Source of the DNA: JBAXGW01 sp037139195
GTDB taxonomy: Bacteria; Bacteroidota; Bacteroidia; Bacteroidales; JAHJDW01
Assembly (NCBI GenBank): GCA_037139195.1
Contig: JBAXGW010000041.1
Coordinates: forward strand, 1-40,385
Direction: 5' to 3'
Length of the DNA: 40,385 nucleotides
A model generated the notes under the pieces. It saw only the letters and a list, made by a program, of their open reading frames with translations, was not told where the DNA came from and made no database searches. This document shows, piece after piece, positions 8,138 to 16,997 of this stretch; the stretch's first letter is position 1, and each line of letters opens with the position of its first letter. Both the position numbers and the translations under genes were made by a program.

Positions 8138-9976
8138 ATGAAAAAAATAGAACTTCTTGCGCCTGCTAAAAATGCAGAAATTGGAATTACCGCAATCAAC
8201 TTTGGAGCAGATGCTGTTTATATTGGAGCAACTGGGTTTGGAGCTCGCTCTGCTGCCAACAACGAAATTGACGAAATTGAAAAACTCATAAAACACGCTC
8301 ATCTTTTCAATGCAAAAGTTTATGCTACAATTAACACCATAATTTACGACCACGAATTAGAAGAAGTTGAAAAACTCATAAATGAACTCTATAAAATCAA
8401 TGTTGATGCTATTATTATTCAGGATATGAGCATTTTGGAAATGGACCTACCTCCTATTCCAATTTTTGCAAGCACTCAAGCCGACAATAGAACCGTTGAA
8501 AAAGTAAATTTTTTTGAAGAAATAGGAATAAAGCGCGTTATATTAGCTCGCGAACTTTCAATTCCTGAAATTACAAAGATTAAACAAGCAACAAATATTG
8601 AATTAGAAGCATTTGTTCATGGCTCAATTTGCGTTAGCTACAGCGGACAGTGTAATATGAGCCAGGCAACTTGCGACCGCAGTGGAAACCGTGGCGATTG
8701 CGCTCAAAATTGTCGCTTAGAATATGATTTGTTAGATAGAAATCAAAAAGCCATTATCAAAAACAAACATTTACTTTCGCTAAAGGACATGAATCTATCG
8801 GGACATATTCCAGAACTACTTGAGGCTGGAATTACATCTTTTAAAATTGAAGGCAGATTGAAAGATGAAGGTTATGTAAAAAATGTTGTTGCCTATTATC
8901 GTAAGAAAATCGACGAAGCAATAAGTCGCACTTCATCAAAAAAGTCTTCTTCAGGTGAAATGATATTTGATTTCGAACCAGACCTGCAAAAAAGCTTCAA
9001 CCGTGGGTTTACTCGATATTTCATTGAAGGCAGAAAAAACAAAACGGGCTCTATTGATACGCCTAAATCGATTGGCAAAAAAGTGGGCGAAGTTGTAAAA
9101 TGCAATCCTACTTTTGTTGAAATAAAAAGTTTGGAACAAATTACGAATGGAGATGGTCTTTGTTACTTTGATGAAAACAATGTCTTGCAAGGATTTAGCG
9201 TAAATAAAGTTATGGGAGATAAAATATTTACAAATACTCCGCAAGAAATTTTACCTAAAACCTACTTGTATAGAAACTTTGATATTGTTTTTAATCGTCA
9301 GCTTGAAAACAGTAGGACTACCCGAAAAATAGCTGTTCATTTTGAGTTAATTGAGTCGGAAACAGGTTTCATAATAAAACTCATCGACCAAGATAAAATC
9401 GAATCGAAAACAAGTTTCGACACCGTTAAAGAACCTGCACAAAACACTGAAAAAAATAAAGCTTCAATAACGCAGGCACTTAGCAAACTTGGCAACACAC
9501 CGTTTATTATGAAAGATGTAATTTTCTTTTGGAGTACCGATTTTTTTATTCCTACTTCACAATTAAGCGAAATAAAAAGAAATTTGATTGAAAAACATAT
9601 ACAAAAACGCATCAATTCATACAAAAATATAGAAGTTACAAGAGAATCAAATTCCATTAATTATCCAATTTCTCCAAGTGATTATTCTTTTAACATATCT
9701 AACAAAAAGGCTCGTGAGTTCTACGAAAAACACAGCGTAGAAGTTAAAGAAATGGCTTATGAAATTGAAAATACAGCCGATGCAATCCTCATGACAACAA
9801 AACATTGCATAAAATACGAGAACGATTTATGTCCAAAATACAACATTAGCAAGGAAGGAAAAAAAATCAATCCCGAATTCATTAAAGATAAATACGGAAA
9901 TATTTTCGAGTTAGGATTTGATTGCAAAAGATGTGTAATGACAATTAAAATGAAATATAAATGTGAAAAACACTAA
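8138..9976 (+). CDS. U32 family protein, RlhA (YdcP)-like
   Basis: 612 residues. The N-terminal U32 core starts with LLAPAKN and has GADAVYIGA. The family signature lies at about residues 163-198: EAFVHGSICVSYSGQC, then SGNRGDCAQNCR. Length and layout resemble E. coli RlhA, needed for hydroxylation of a 23S rRNA cytidine, rather than the shorter UbiU/UbiV. Cysteines in the signature plus a C-terminal group (CIKYENDLC and DCKRC) could ligate an Fe-S cluster, as in other U32 proteins. The annotation 'peptidase' is historical, and an RNA-modification role here is inference. The gene probably has its own promoter directly before the ATG. Confidence 0.85.
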   Translation: MKKIELLAPAKNAEIGITAINFGADAVYIGATGFGARSAANNEIDEIEKLIKHAHLFNAKVYATINTIIYDHELEEVEKLINELYKINVDAIIIQDMSILEMDLPPIPIFASTQADNRTVEKVNFFEEIGIKRVILARELSIPEITKIKQATNIELEAFVHGSICVSYSGQCNMSQATCDRSGNRGDCAQNCRLEYDLLDRNQKAIIKNKHLLSLKDMNLSGHIPELLEAGITSFKIEGRLKDEGYVKNVVAYYRKKIDEAISRTSSKKSSSGEMIFDFEPDLQKSFNRGFTRYFIEGRKNKTGSIDTPKSIGKKVGEVVKCNPTFVEIKSLEQITNGDGLCYFDENNVLQGFSVNKVMGDKIFTNTPQEILPKTYLYRNFDIVFNRQLENSRTTRKIAVHFELIESETGFIIKLIDQDKIESKTSFDTVKEPAQNTEKNKASITQALSKLGNTPFIMKDVIFFWSTDFFIPTSQLSEIKRNLIEKHIQKRINSYKNIEVTRESNSINYPISPSDYSFNISNKKAREFYEKHSVEVKEMAYEIENTADAILMTTKHCIKYENDLCPKYNISKEGKKINPEFIKDKYGNIFELGFDCKRCVMTIKMKYKCEKH

Positions 9977-10160
9977 TTAATTAATAAAAACAATTAATCT
10001 TATTCGAACTCTCTTTTGAATAAAATACTATTGTTCACTTCATTTTTTTGTTTAATCTTTTAAATACAAAAAATTAAAACAATTTAAATAAACGGACTAA
10101 ATACTGATTTTTTTTAGTAATATCAAGTAAAAAAACAACAAAAAATCGAAAAATTTGATG

Positions 10161-10168
10161 TACTTTTG
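10161..10168 (+). promoter_or_regulatory. Candidate promoter of the aryl-polyene operon
   Basis: TACTTTTG fits the -7 consensus, with a leader of roughly 85-90 nt before the ATG at 10263. It is the best candidate in the 286-bp gap between the U32 gene and the ammonia-lyase. No TTG stands at the expected -33 position. The rest of the gap is AT-rich, without a gene or strong hairpin that I can see. Confidence 0.45.
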
Positions 10169-10262
10169 TACTCCGAAATCAAAAATATTGGTTATTTTAT
10201 TTATTATTTATAACAAAATTTTATAATAAAAAACAATAACTCTATTCAAATATTAAATTAAA

Positions 10263-11807
10263 ATGCTAGAAATTACTCATAAAAAAGAGCTTACATTAAA
10301 AGAAGTTGAATCAATTGCAATTAACAGCAGAAGGTTTTCTATTGATACTGAAAGCTTTGAATTAGTTAAACAAAGCTTTGACTTCCTTTGTAATTTCTCA
10401 AAAGAAAAAATTATTTATGGAATCAATACAGGTTTCGGACCAATGGCTCAATACAAAATTGAGGACGAAAATCAAGTTGCACTTCAATATAATTTAATCA
10501 GAAGTCATGCTGCTGGTGCTGGTGCTAAAATTCCAGATTTATATGTAAAAGCAGCAATGCTAGTTAGATTACGTTCAATTATGCAGGGCTATTCAGGCAT
10601 TCACCCTTCATGTATTCAACTGCTTAACGATTTTATAAATAACGATATTTACCCATTAATTCCGGAACATGGTGGTGTTGGGGCGAGTGGCGATTTAGTT
10701 CAACTTTCACACTTAGCGCTTACTCTAATAGGCGAAGGCGAAGTAACTTACAAAGGAGAACTTCAACCTACAAGTAAAATTATAAAAGAAAAAGGATTAA
10801 AGCCAATATCGGTTGTTCTTCGCGAAGGACTTTCATTGATAAATGGCACGTCTGTAATGACAGGTGTTGGATTAATCAATGTAATTAAGTCTAAACAACT
10901 TTTAAATTGGTCAATAGTAGCATCTGCTATGATTAATGAAATTGTAGAATCATTCGACGACCATTTCTCTAAGGAATTAAACGGTGTAAAAAAACATGCT
11001 GGTCAAAATTATATTGCAGAATGTTTAAACAAAATACTGATAGATAGCAAATTAATCACACGCAGAGAAGAACATTTTTATAACAACAAGGAAGAACAAC
11101 GAATTTTCAAACGCAAAGTGCAGGAATATTATTCACTCCGGTGTTTACCACAAATTTTAGGTGCAATTCACGATGCAATAGAAAATGCAGAAGAAGTAGT
11201 TGTTAATGAAATGAATTCTGTAAGCGACAATCCCATAATTGATTTTAAAACAGAAAATGTATATCACGGTGGAAACTTTCATGGAGATTACGTTTCATTT
11301 GAAATGGATAAGTTAAAACTTGCAATTACAAAATTGTCAATGCTTTCTGAAAGACATCTAGCATTTCTTTGCAATGCAAAAATCAATGAAATTTTACCTC
11401 CATTTGTTAATTTAGGAAAACTTGGACTGAACTTAGGAATGCAGGGTGTTCAATTTACGGCAACTTCAACAGCTGCGGAAAACCAAACACTTTCAAACTC
11501 TATGTATGTTCATAGCATTTCAACTAACAACGATAATCAAGATATTGTAAGCATGGGAACTAATTCTGCCATGATGACTAAAAGAGTAATAGACAATGCT
11601 TTTCAAATACAAGCTATTGAAATGATAACATTATTACAAGCAATAGATTGTCTTTCAATTTCTGACAAATTATCATCATTTACGTCTGGCATTTACAAGC
11701 AACTTAGAGAGTTAGTCCCTGTATTTATTGAAGACACTCCTAAATATAATGAGATTGCAAAAATAACAAATTACTTATTTGAAACTAAAATTGAACTTCC
11801 AAAATAG
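10263..11807 (+). CDS. Aromatic amino acid (tyrosine) ammonia-lyase
   Basis: 514 residues, full length for the HAL/TAL/PAL family. The Ala141-Ser142-Gly143 triad in GVGASGDLVQLSH forms the MIO electrophile. Also present are YGINTGFGP, the SVSDNPII segment, YHGGNFHGD and the QFTATSTAAENQ stretch. The selectivity pair is Ser81-His82 in YNLIRSHAAG. From memory, the tyrosine-specific lyase of Flavobacterium johnsoniae has the same YNLIRSH context, and its overall sequence looks very similar. The likely reaction is deamination of tyrosine to 4-coumarate, the aryl starter of flexirubin-type pigments. Histidine as substrate is the main alternative. It is the first gene of the cluster, and the ketoreductase follows after 3 bp. 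Confidence 0.88.
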   Translation: MLEITHKKELTLKEVESIAINSRRFSIDTESFELVKQSFDFLCNFSKEKIIYGINTGFGPMAQYKIEDENQVALQYNLIRSHAAGAGAKIPDLYVKAAMLVRLRSIMQGYSGIHPSCIQLLNDFINNDIYPLIPEHGGVGASGDLVQLSHLALTLIGEGEVTYKGELQPTSKIIKEKGLKPISVVLREGLSLINGTSVMTGVGLINVIKSKQLLNWSIVASAMINEIVESFDDHFSKELNGVKKHAGQNYIAECLNKILIDSKLITRREEHFYNNKEEQRIFKRKVQEYYSLRCLPQILGAIHDAIENAEEVVVNEMNSVSDNPIIDFKTENVYHGGNFHGDYVSFEMDKLKLAITKLSMLSERHLAFLCNAKINEILPPFVNLGKLGLNLGMQGVQFTATSTAAENQTLSNSMYVHSISTNNDNQDIVSMGTNSAMMTKRVIDNAFQIQAIEMITLLQAIDCLSISDKLSSFTSGIYKQLRELVPVFIEDTPKYNEIAKITNYLFETKIELPK

Positions 11808-11810
11808 CAA

Positions 11811-12545
11811 ATGATTATGAGATATGCACTAGTTACAGGAGGATCAAGAGGTATTGGAAAAGCTATAGCTATTAAATTAGCTCAAGATGGTTTTTATGTT
11901 TTGATAAATTACAAATCAAATCAAGCAGAAGCAGAATCTACCTTGTCCATAATAGAATCAAATGGCGGAAAAGGAGAACTATTACCTTTCGATGTGTCTA
12001 ATCCAACTGAAATAGCCAATATATTAGGGAAATGGATGGAAAACAAACCTGATAATTACATAGAGGTTCTTGTTAATAATGCTGGAATTACAAAAGACAA
12101 CTTAATGGTTTTCATGTCTGATGACGATTGGAGCAAAGTAATTTCAACCAATCAAGATAGCTTTTTTTATGTAACTCGCCAGTTATTGCAAAACATGATT
12201 ATCAATAAAAACGGAAGAATCATTAATATTGTTTCATTATCTGGTCAAAAAGGGCATCCCGGTCAAGTTAATTATTCAGCAGCAAAAGGAGCTGTTATTG
12301 CCGCTACAAAAGCTTTAGCGTTTGAAATTGGCAAGAAGAAAATAACAGTTAATGCAGTTGCACCAGGCTTTATTAAAACCGACATGACAAGCAATCTTGA
12401 TGAAAAAGAATTAAAAAGACTAGTGCCATTAAATAGATTCGGCGAACCTGAAGAAGTTGCGGAAGTAGTATCTTTTTTAGCTTCAGACAAGGCATCATAT
12501 ATAACTGGGGAAGTAATATCAATTAATGGAGGGATGTACAGTTAA
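11811..12545 (+). CDS. 3-oxoacyl-ACP reductase, FabG-like SDR
   Basis: 244 residues, a classical short-chain dehydrogenase: GGSRGIGKA dinucleotide loop near the N-terminus, NNAG, and the catalytic Tyr155-x3-Lys159 in NYSAAKGA with an upstream Ser in SLSGQ. It ends in the usual GEVISINGGMYS. It would reduce the 3-oxo group after each condensation with NADPH. Two start codons are possible, ATG 11811 and ATG 11817; the second gives the family-typical MRYALVTGG start. It sits 3 bp after the ammonia-lyase, which places it in the polyene pathway rather than general fatty acid synthesis. Confidence 0.9.
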   Translation: MIMRYALVTGGSRGIGKAIAIKLAQDGFYVLINYKSNQAEAESTLSIIESNGGKGELLPFDVSNPTEIANILGKWMENKPDNYIEVLVNNAGITKDNLMVFMSDDDWSKVISTNQDSFFYVTRQLLQNMIINKNGRIINIVSLSGQKGHPGQVNYSAAKGAVIAATKALAFEIGKKKITVNAVAPGFIKTDMTSNLDEKELKRLVPLNRFGEPEEVAEVVSFLASDKASYITGEVISINGGMYS

Positions 12546-12597
12546 TTATATTTAAAGAGTAACAATATTGTTCAACAAATAATTATATATATATTTT

Positions 12598-12936
12598 ATG
12601 AAAAACATTTATTTATCATTCGCATCATTATTTTTAGTTACTATGGCTTTTGCTCACCCACCAAAGTCGGTAAAACTAATATATAACAAGTCTGAAAAAA
12701 GCATGTCTATTGATGCTGAACACAAAGTTAAAGACCCAAAAGATCACTATATAAAAGAAATTACGGTATTCATCAATGGCGTTAAACAAGAAGGAGTAGC
12801 ATTAACAAGCCAAACTAGTGTTGAACGCGAAGAATATAACTATAAAATTGGGGAACTTAAAAGTGGAGATAAAATTAAAGTTACTGCTACCTGCAATAAA
12901 TTTGGTTCAAAATCTCAAGAAATAACAATTGAATAA
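12598..12936 (+). CDS. Small exported superoxide-reductase-like protein
   Basis: 112 residues. Residues 1-19 are a signal peptide ending Ala-Phe-Ala. The mature beta-rich domain recalls the desulfoferrodoxin/superoxide reductase fold: His42 (AEHK) and His50 in KDHYIKEI resemble the HPMxxxHyI iron-binding strand, and Cys99 in ATCNKFG resembles the CNxHG motif. The last His is replaced by Phe102, and the two His are eight residues apart instead of six. So an iron site, if any, is incomplete or altered. It lies 52 bp after the ketoreductase and 31 bp before the first ketosynthase. A role in the cell envelope, perhaps protecting or binding the oxidisable polyene, is speculative. Confidence 0.65.
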   Translation: MKNIYLSFASLFLVTMAFAHPPKSVKLIYNKSEKSMSIDAEHKVKDPKDHYIKEITVFINGVKQEGVALTSQTSVEREEYNYKIGELKSGDKIKVTATCNKFGSKSQEITIE

Positions 12937-12967
12937 TTATTATTTGAATTTTTTTAAGTAAAAAAAG

Positions 12968-14191
12968 ATGAAAAGAGTTGTTATCACAGGGATGGGTATT
13001 TATTCTACAATAGGAAAAAATATTGAAGAGGTAAAATCATCTTTGTATCATGGAAAATCTGGCATTGGAATTGATCCAAGAAGAGTGGAATTTGGTTTTC
13101 GCAGCACACTTACGGGTGTTATCGAACGTCCAATATTAAAAGATATTTTGCCTCGAAGAATGAGAATTGGTTTACCTGAACAAGGGGAATATGCTTATGT
13201 TGCAACAATGGAAGCTCTTGAAAATGCGAAAATCGATCAAGACTTTTTGAACGAAAATGAAGTAGGAATTCTTTATGGTAATGACAGCTCAGCAATTCCA
13301 GTAATTGAGGCTAATGATTTAGTTCGCGAAAGAAAAGACACTACTCTAATAGGCTCTGGCTCAATATTTCAATCGATGAATTCAACTATTACGATGAATT
13401 TATCTGTTATACTAAAACTAAAAGGTATAAATTTTACTATTAGTGGAGCTTGTGCGAGCAGTTCTCATGCGATAGGAATGGCTTATCTTCTAATATCACA
13501 AAATCATCAAGATATAATAATTTGTGGTGGAGGTCAAGAAATTAATGCCGAATGCATGGGCAGCTTTGATGGATTAAGTGCATTCTCTATGCGCTTAAAT
13601 GAACCAACAAAAGCTTCTCGTCCTTTTGATAGAGACCGAGATGGACTAGTTCCAAGCGGTGGAGCTGCCACTATAATAGTAGAAAGCCTAGAATCCGCAT
13701 TAAAACGCGGTGCAAATATCTTGGGCGAAATTAAGGGCTACGGGTTTTCTTCTAATGGCGACCATATTTCTGTTCCAAATGTTGAAGGTCCTACTCGATC
13801 ACTTGCTAGATGTCTTAAAAATGCCAATTTACAGGCAAAAGACATTGATTACATAAATGCCCATGCTACATCTACTCCTATTGGCGATATGAATGAAGCA
13901 AAAGCTTTAGAATCTATTTTTGGAGAATACAACGTTCCAATCAGTTCAACCAAATCAATGACTGGACACGAAATGTGGATGGGCGGTGCAAGCGAAGTTA
14001 TATACTCTATGCTAATGATGGAAAACTCATTTATTGCTCCAAATATTAACCTAGATAACATTGACGAGTCTGCAAAAAACTTAAACATAATTGCTGAGAC
14101 AAAAGAATGTAATATTAATACCTTCTTATCTAATTCGTTTGGATTTGGAGGAACTAATTCAGCATTAATAATTTCAAAATTTATTAAATAA
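12968..14191 (+). CDS. Beta-ketoacyl-ACP synthase (first copy)
   Basis: 407 residues, FabB/FabF type. The Cys-His-His triad is complete: Cys162 in SGACASSSH, His299 in NAHATSTP and His334 in TGHEMWMGG. The C-terminal SFGFGGTNSAL loop is present. It should condense malonyl-ACP units onto an acyl chain. The second His motif reads GHEMWMGGA, unlike GHTLGAAG/GHTLAAAA in the other two synthases, so this copy belongs to a different subgroup. The ACP follows 11 bp later, suggesting that the two work together. Confidence 0.9.
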   Translation: MKRVVITGMGIYSTIGKNIEEVKSSLYHGKSGIGIDPRRVEFGFRSTLTGVIERPILKDILPRRMRIGLPEQGEYAYVATMEALENAKIDQDFLNENEVGILYGNDSSAIPVIEANDLVRERKDTTLIGSGSIFQSMNSTITMNLSVILKLKGINFTISGACASSSHAIGMAYLLISQNHQDIIICGGGQEINAECMGSFDGLSAFSMRLNEPTKASRPFDRDRDGLVPSGGAATIIVESLESALKRGANILGEIKGYGFSSNGDHISVPNVEGPTRSLARCLKNANLQAKDIDYINAHATSTPIGDMNEAKALESIFGEYNVPISSTKSMTGHEMWMGGASEVIYSMLMMENSFIAPNINLDNIDESAKNLNIIAETKECNINTFLSNSFGFGGTNSALIISKFIK

Positions 14192-14202
14192 TATATATAG
14201 TT

Positions 14203-14448
14203 ATGCTTAGAGAAGACATTTTTTTAAAAGTAAATGAATTTTTAGTTGAAGAATTTGAAATCGAAAAAAATGCGATTGTTCCAGAGGCTCATTTAATTGA
14301 TGACTTAGGAATAGAAAGTTTAGATTTCGTTGATATTGTTGTAATTATTGAAAAAGAGTTTGGTTTTAAAGTTAAAAGAGAAGACATGGCTAATGTTCGA
14401 ACTGTTAACGACTTATGTAATTACATAGAAAGTCACGTAAACATCTAG
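14203..14448 (+). CDS. Acyl carrier protein
   Basis: 81 residues with a four-helix ACP pattern. The phosphopantetheine site is Ser39 in DDLGIESLDFVDIV; the usual D-S-L is E-S-L here. It carries the growing polyene and is the only ACP I find in the window, whereas described aryl-polyene systems of Proteobacteria use two. It is 11 bp after the first ketosynthase. A 252-bp gap with a hairpin follows, so it probably ends the first transcription segment. Confidence 0.92.
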   Translation: MLREDIFLKVNEFLVEEFEIEKNAIVPEAHLIDDLGIESLDFVDIVVIIEKEFGFKVKREDMANVRTVNDLCNYIESHVNI

Positions 14449-14588
14449 TTTTTTTTAAAAAATTTGTAATTCACATTTGTGAGATCAAAATACTAAATAC
14501 GCTTTTTATTAAAAAAATCAATAAAGATATTTTTGCAATATTTTTCATAGTAATGTTTTTTTAAATTTAATTGTTCGTATAATCATTT

Positions 14589-14616
14589 ATACCATTACAA
14601 GTGATTGCAATGGTAT
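14589..14616 (+). terminator. Hairpin in the gap after the ACP gene
   Basis: Arms ATACCATTACAA (14589-14600) and TTGCAATGGTAT (14605-14616) pair over 12 positions with one mismatch and a 4-nt loop. There is no T-tract, so it may be a processing/attenuation hairpin or a protein-binding palindrome rather than a classical terminator. The same gap holds TATTTTTG at 14528-14535, a possible -7 box for the downstream genes, and TCACATTTGTGA at 14471-14482. I see no gene in 14449-14700. Confidence 0.4.
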
Positions 14617-14700
14617 TATATTAAAACATTGCTCAACATCTAATTACATTAATGCTTACTTAAATTTTATTTAGTAAGACTAACGAATCAAATTTTCAAC

Positions 14701-15765
14701 ATGATAAATTACGGATCAGATAAAAAAACAGCGTTTGAAGCAAAATATGACGCCCAAAAAATTGCTTTCGCTCCAATTATGTTTCAGGCTGCAAAAACCT
14801 TAAGAGACTTAGGAATACTTGAAAGTGTAAAAAAAGCAAAAAAAGGTATTACCATCAAAGATGTTTCAGAGCAAACCAATGTTCCACTTTATGGAGTTAA
14901 GGTTTTGTTAGAAGCTGGTTTAAGTTTAGAACTTGTTAGAGTAGAAAACGACCTGTATTTTATTACTAAAACTGGATGGTATATCTTATGTGATGAGCTT
15001 ACTAAAGTAAACATGGACTTTACAAATGATGTTAATTATTTGGGAATGTTTAGCCTCACTGAATCAATAAAAACTGGAAAACCTACGGGTTTAAAGGTTT
15101 TTGGAGAATGGGACACAGTTTACGAAGGACTATCGCAATTGCCATCTGACGTACAAAAAAGTTGGTTTGGCTTTGACCATTTTTATTCTGATTATGCATT
15201 TCCCGAAATTCTCCCAATCGTTTTTAGCAATAACCCTAAAAAAATAATGGATATTGGTGGAAATACTGGCAAATTTGCTATAAAATGTGCTGAGTACAAC
15301 AATGAAGTAAACGTTACTATTCTTGATTTACCAGGTCAGCTAGCAAAAGCTAACGAATGTATTAAAGAAAAAGGATTTGAAAATAGAATTTCTGGAACAC
15401 CAATAAATTTACTTGATCATTCTCTTGCTTTTCCAAAGCAATTTGATATAATTTGGATGAGTCAATTTTTAGATTGTTTCTCGCAAGAAGATGTTCTTCA
15501 ACTTCTTATAAGAGCTAAAAATGCGATGGATAAATCTTCATCACTTTTCATCTTAGAAACTTATTGGGACATGCAAAAATTTGAAGCATCTACTTATAGC
15601 TTACACGCCACATCTCTATATTTCACAAACATTGCTAATGGTTGTAGCCAAATGTATCATTCTGATGACATGCTCAAACTGATAGAGAAAGCTGGATTGT
15701 ATGTTGACGAATCAATTGAAAACATTGGAGTTAGCCATACGATGTTTAAATGCAAAATAAAATAA
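14701..15765 (+). CDS. SAM-dependent methyltransferase, O-methyltransferase type
   Basis: 354 residues. A winged-helix/dimerisation-like N-terminal part (about 20-100, with TIKDVSEQTNVPLYGVKVLL) precedes a class I SAM domain. Motif I is MDIGGNTGKFA at about 183-193 and motif II TILDLPGQ at about 208-215. This layout is that of small-molecule O-methyltransferases (DUF1767/plant-COMT-like). In the cluster it may methylate the aryl ring (oxygen or carbon) or another position of the polyene. It begins a new tightly spaced gene group: the dehydratase starts 5 bp after its stop. Confidence 0.85.
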   Translation: MINYGSDKKTAFEAKYDAQKIAFAPIMFQAAKTLRDLGILESVKKAKKGITIKDVSEQTNVPLYGVKVLLEAGLSLELVRVENDLYFITKTGWYILCDELTKVNMDFTNDVNYLGMFSLTESIKTGKPTGLKVFGEWDTVYEGLSQLPSDVQKSWFGFDHFYSDYAFPEILPIVFSNNPKKIMDIGGNTGKFAIKCAEYNNEVNVTILDLPGQLAKANECIKEKGFENRISGTPINLLDHSLAFPKQFDIIWMSQFLDCFSQEDVLQLLIRAKNAMDKSSSLFILETYWDMQKFEASTYSLHATSLYFTNIANGCSQMYHSDDMLKLIEKAGLYVDESIENIGVSHTMFKCKIK

Positions 15766-15770
15766 AATAA

Positions 15771-16184
15771 ATGATTAACTACGAAATATTAGATTTAATA
15801 CCTCAACGAACACCAATTGTCATGGTGGATAAGCTAGTTGATGCAACCGACAATTATGCTTTATCAACTTTTATTGTCGAAAAATCAAATATTTTTTTCT
15901 CTGAAGGCAAACTTCAAGAGCCTGGTATCATTGAGAATATAGCGCAAACAGCTGCTGCATTAACAGGCTATGCTGCAAAAACTAATAATCAACCTGTTAA
16001 ACTTGGTTTTATTGGAGCCGTAAAAAATTTAAAAATACACAAACTTCCGTCAGAAAACTCAATTTTACATACGACTATCACTGTTGAAAATGTAGTTTTA
16101 AATATCAATATTGTTAATGGATTAATAAAAGTAGACGGAGAAACTATTGCCGAATGCGAAATGAGGATATTTATTGAAGAATAA
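15771..16184 (+). CDS. Hot-dog 3-hydroxyacyl-ACP dehydratase, ApeP-like
   Basis: 137 residues, FabZ/ApeP-like single hot-dog. The N-terminal motif reads LIPQRTPIVMVD, so Gln12 stands where FabZ has His in PHRxPFLLVD. The central helix retains Glu55 in IIENIAQTAA, aligned with the FabZ catalytic Glu. A PQR form is, as I recall, common in Bacteroidota proteins of this kind. The gene may be inactive alone and pair with the second hot-dog at 23432, which has the opposite defect. In described aryl-polyene systems, the two dehydratases ApeI and ApeP act as a heteromer. Confidence 0.82.
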   Translation: MINYEILDLIPQRTPIVMVDKLVDATDNYALSTFIVEKSNIFFSEGKLQEPGIIENIAQTAAALTGYAAKTNNQPVKLGFIGAVKNLKIHKLPSENSILHTTITVENVVLNINIVNGLIKVDGETIAECEMRIFIEE

Positions 16185-16202
16185 CTATTAAAAATTGAAA
16201 AA

Positions 16203-16808
16203 ATGAAAAAAGCTTTAATAACAATAATTTGTTTTCTCTCTTTAAGCTCTTATAGTCAAAAATATCAAAGAATTAAAGACGCAAAAGAAATCACTTATTT
16301 TGGTTTAGACTTTACAAAAACAAAATTCAGAGGACTGGAAAATTATTTTCAAGACTTAGACAAAATAAAAAATACTTTTTTTAGTGAGTGGAACATCCTG
16401 ATAATGCAAGAGAAAGAAAAATACAATCTTGAAAAAGCATTTAACAAAGAAAAAGTTTCGCTTAATGTTTCAAAAGCCATTGAAAGAAACAAAGAAAGAA
16501 GTATGGCCAATATCATTACAATTGATGAATATTCTATTCCAGCTGACGACATAAAAAAAATCGTGAAAAATTATAGCATTGAAGGTGGTGATATAGGTCT
16601 TGTGTTTGTAGTTGAAAGTTTGGATAAAATCGACCAAGAAGTTTCAATTTGGATAACATTCTTTGATATAAAGACAAAAGAAGTATTATTATCTAAGCTT
16701 GTTACAGGAAAAGCTGGCGGAATTGCTTTTAAAAACTATTGGGCTGGTGGCATTTATCAAATTATAAAACAATGCCCTAAACAATATAAATCATGGTTAA
16801 AAGAATAA
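16203..16808 (+). CDS. Exported protein of unknown function
   Basis: 201 residues with a signal peptide (about 1-19, ending Ser-Tyr-Ser-Gln). The mature part is charged, mixed alpha/beta, and ends in a region with GKAGGIAFKNYWAGGIYQ and QYKSWLKE. I do not recognise a named family; I recall comparable small exported proteins in Bacteroidota pigment and envelope loci, but cannot verify this. It starts 18 bp after the dehydratase and is followed by a palindromic repeat element, so it may close this transcription segment. A periplasmic accessory role in pigment transport is a guess from context. Confidence 0.7.
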   Translation: MKKALITIICFLSLSSYSQKYQRIKDAKEITYFGLDFTKTKFRGLENYFQDLDKIKNTFFSEWNILIMQEKEKYNLEKAFNKEKVSLNVSKAIERNKERSMANIITIDEYSIPADDIKKIVKNYSIEGGDIGLVFVVESLDKIDQEVSIWITFFDIKTKEVLLSKLVTGKAGGIAFKNYWAGGIYQIIKQCPKQYKSWLKE

Positions 16809-16977
16809 CTAGTGTTTGTCTATAAACTCCGATAACTTCGTTGGACTATTGTTGATTTTCCTTATTTACCTATGTAAACTTCAGAAAACCAACACTTCGT
16901 CCGCCTCGTTCTCGAACTTTATAAACAGACACTGAGTTGGTTTCTTAAAAACGTCGACTTTATGGACAGACACTAAT
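16809..16977. repeat. Intergenic inverted-repeat (MITE-like) element
   Basis: The element is bounded by TAGTGTTTGTCTATAAA (16810-16826) and TTTATGGACAGACACTA (16959-16975), imperfect inverted copies (15 of 17). An inner copy TTTATAAACAGACACTG lies at 16918-16934 in the same orientation as the right end. An internal hairpin pairs TGTTGATTTTC (16850-16860) with GAAAACCAACA (16884-16894). It has no coding capacity and fills the whole spacer between two cluster genes. A similar end word recurs at 35709-35728. Confidence 0.65.
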
Positions 16978-16997
16978 TAACGGGATTTCAAGAAAAC

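Noticed and set aside
9337..9657. 106-codon minus-strand frame in the U32 gene
   Set aside because: Lies fully within the coding region of the U32 protein and shows no recognisable domain.
8138..9976. Secreted protease annotation of the U32 gene
   Set aside because: No signal peptide, and RlhA/UbiU-type U32 proteins with this cysteine signature are linked to hydroxylation, not proteolysis.
12560..12580. Palindrome TTGTTCAACAA in the spacer before the SOR-like gene
   Set aside because: Only 5-bp arms in a very AT-rich spacer; no second copy elsewhere in the cluster spacers that I noticed.
14471..14482. CRP-like operator TCACATTTGTGA
   Set aside because: Half sites are in the reverse order and spacing compared with TGTGA-N6-TCACA; a short palindrome in AT-rich DNA can be chance.
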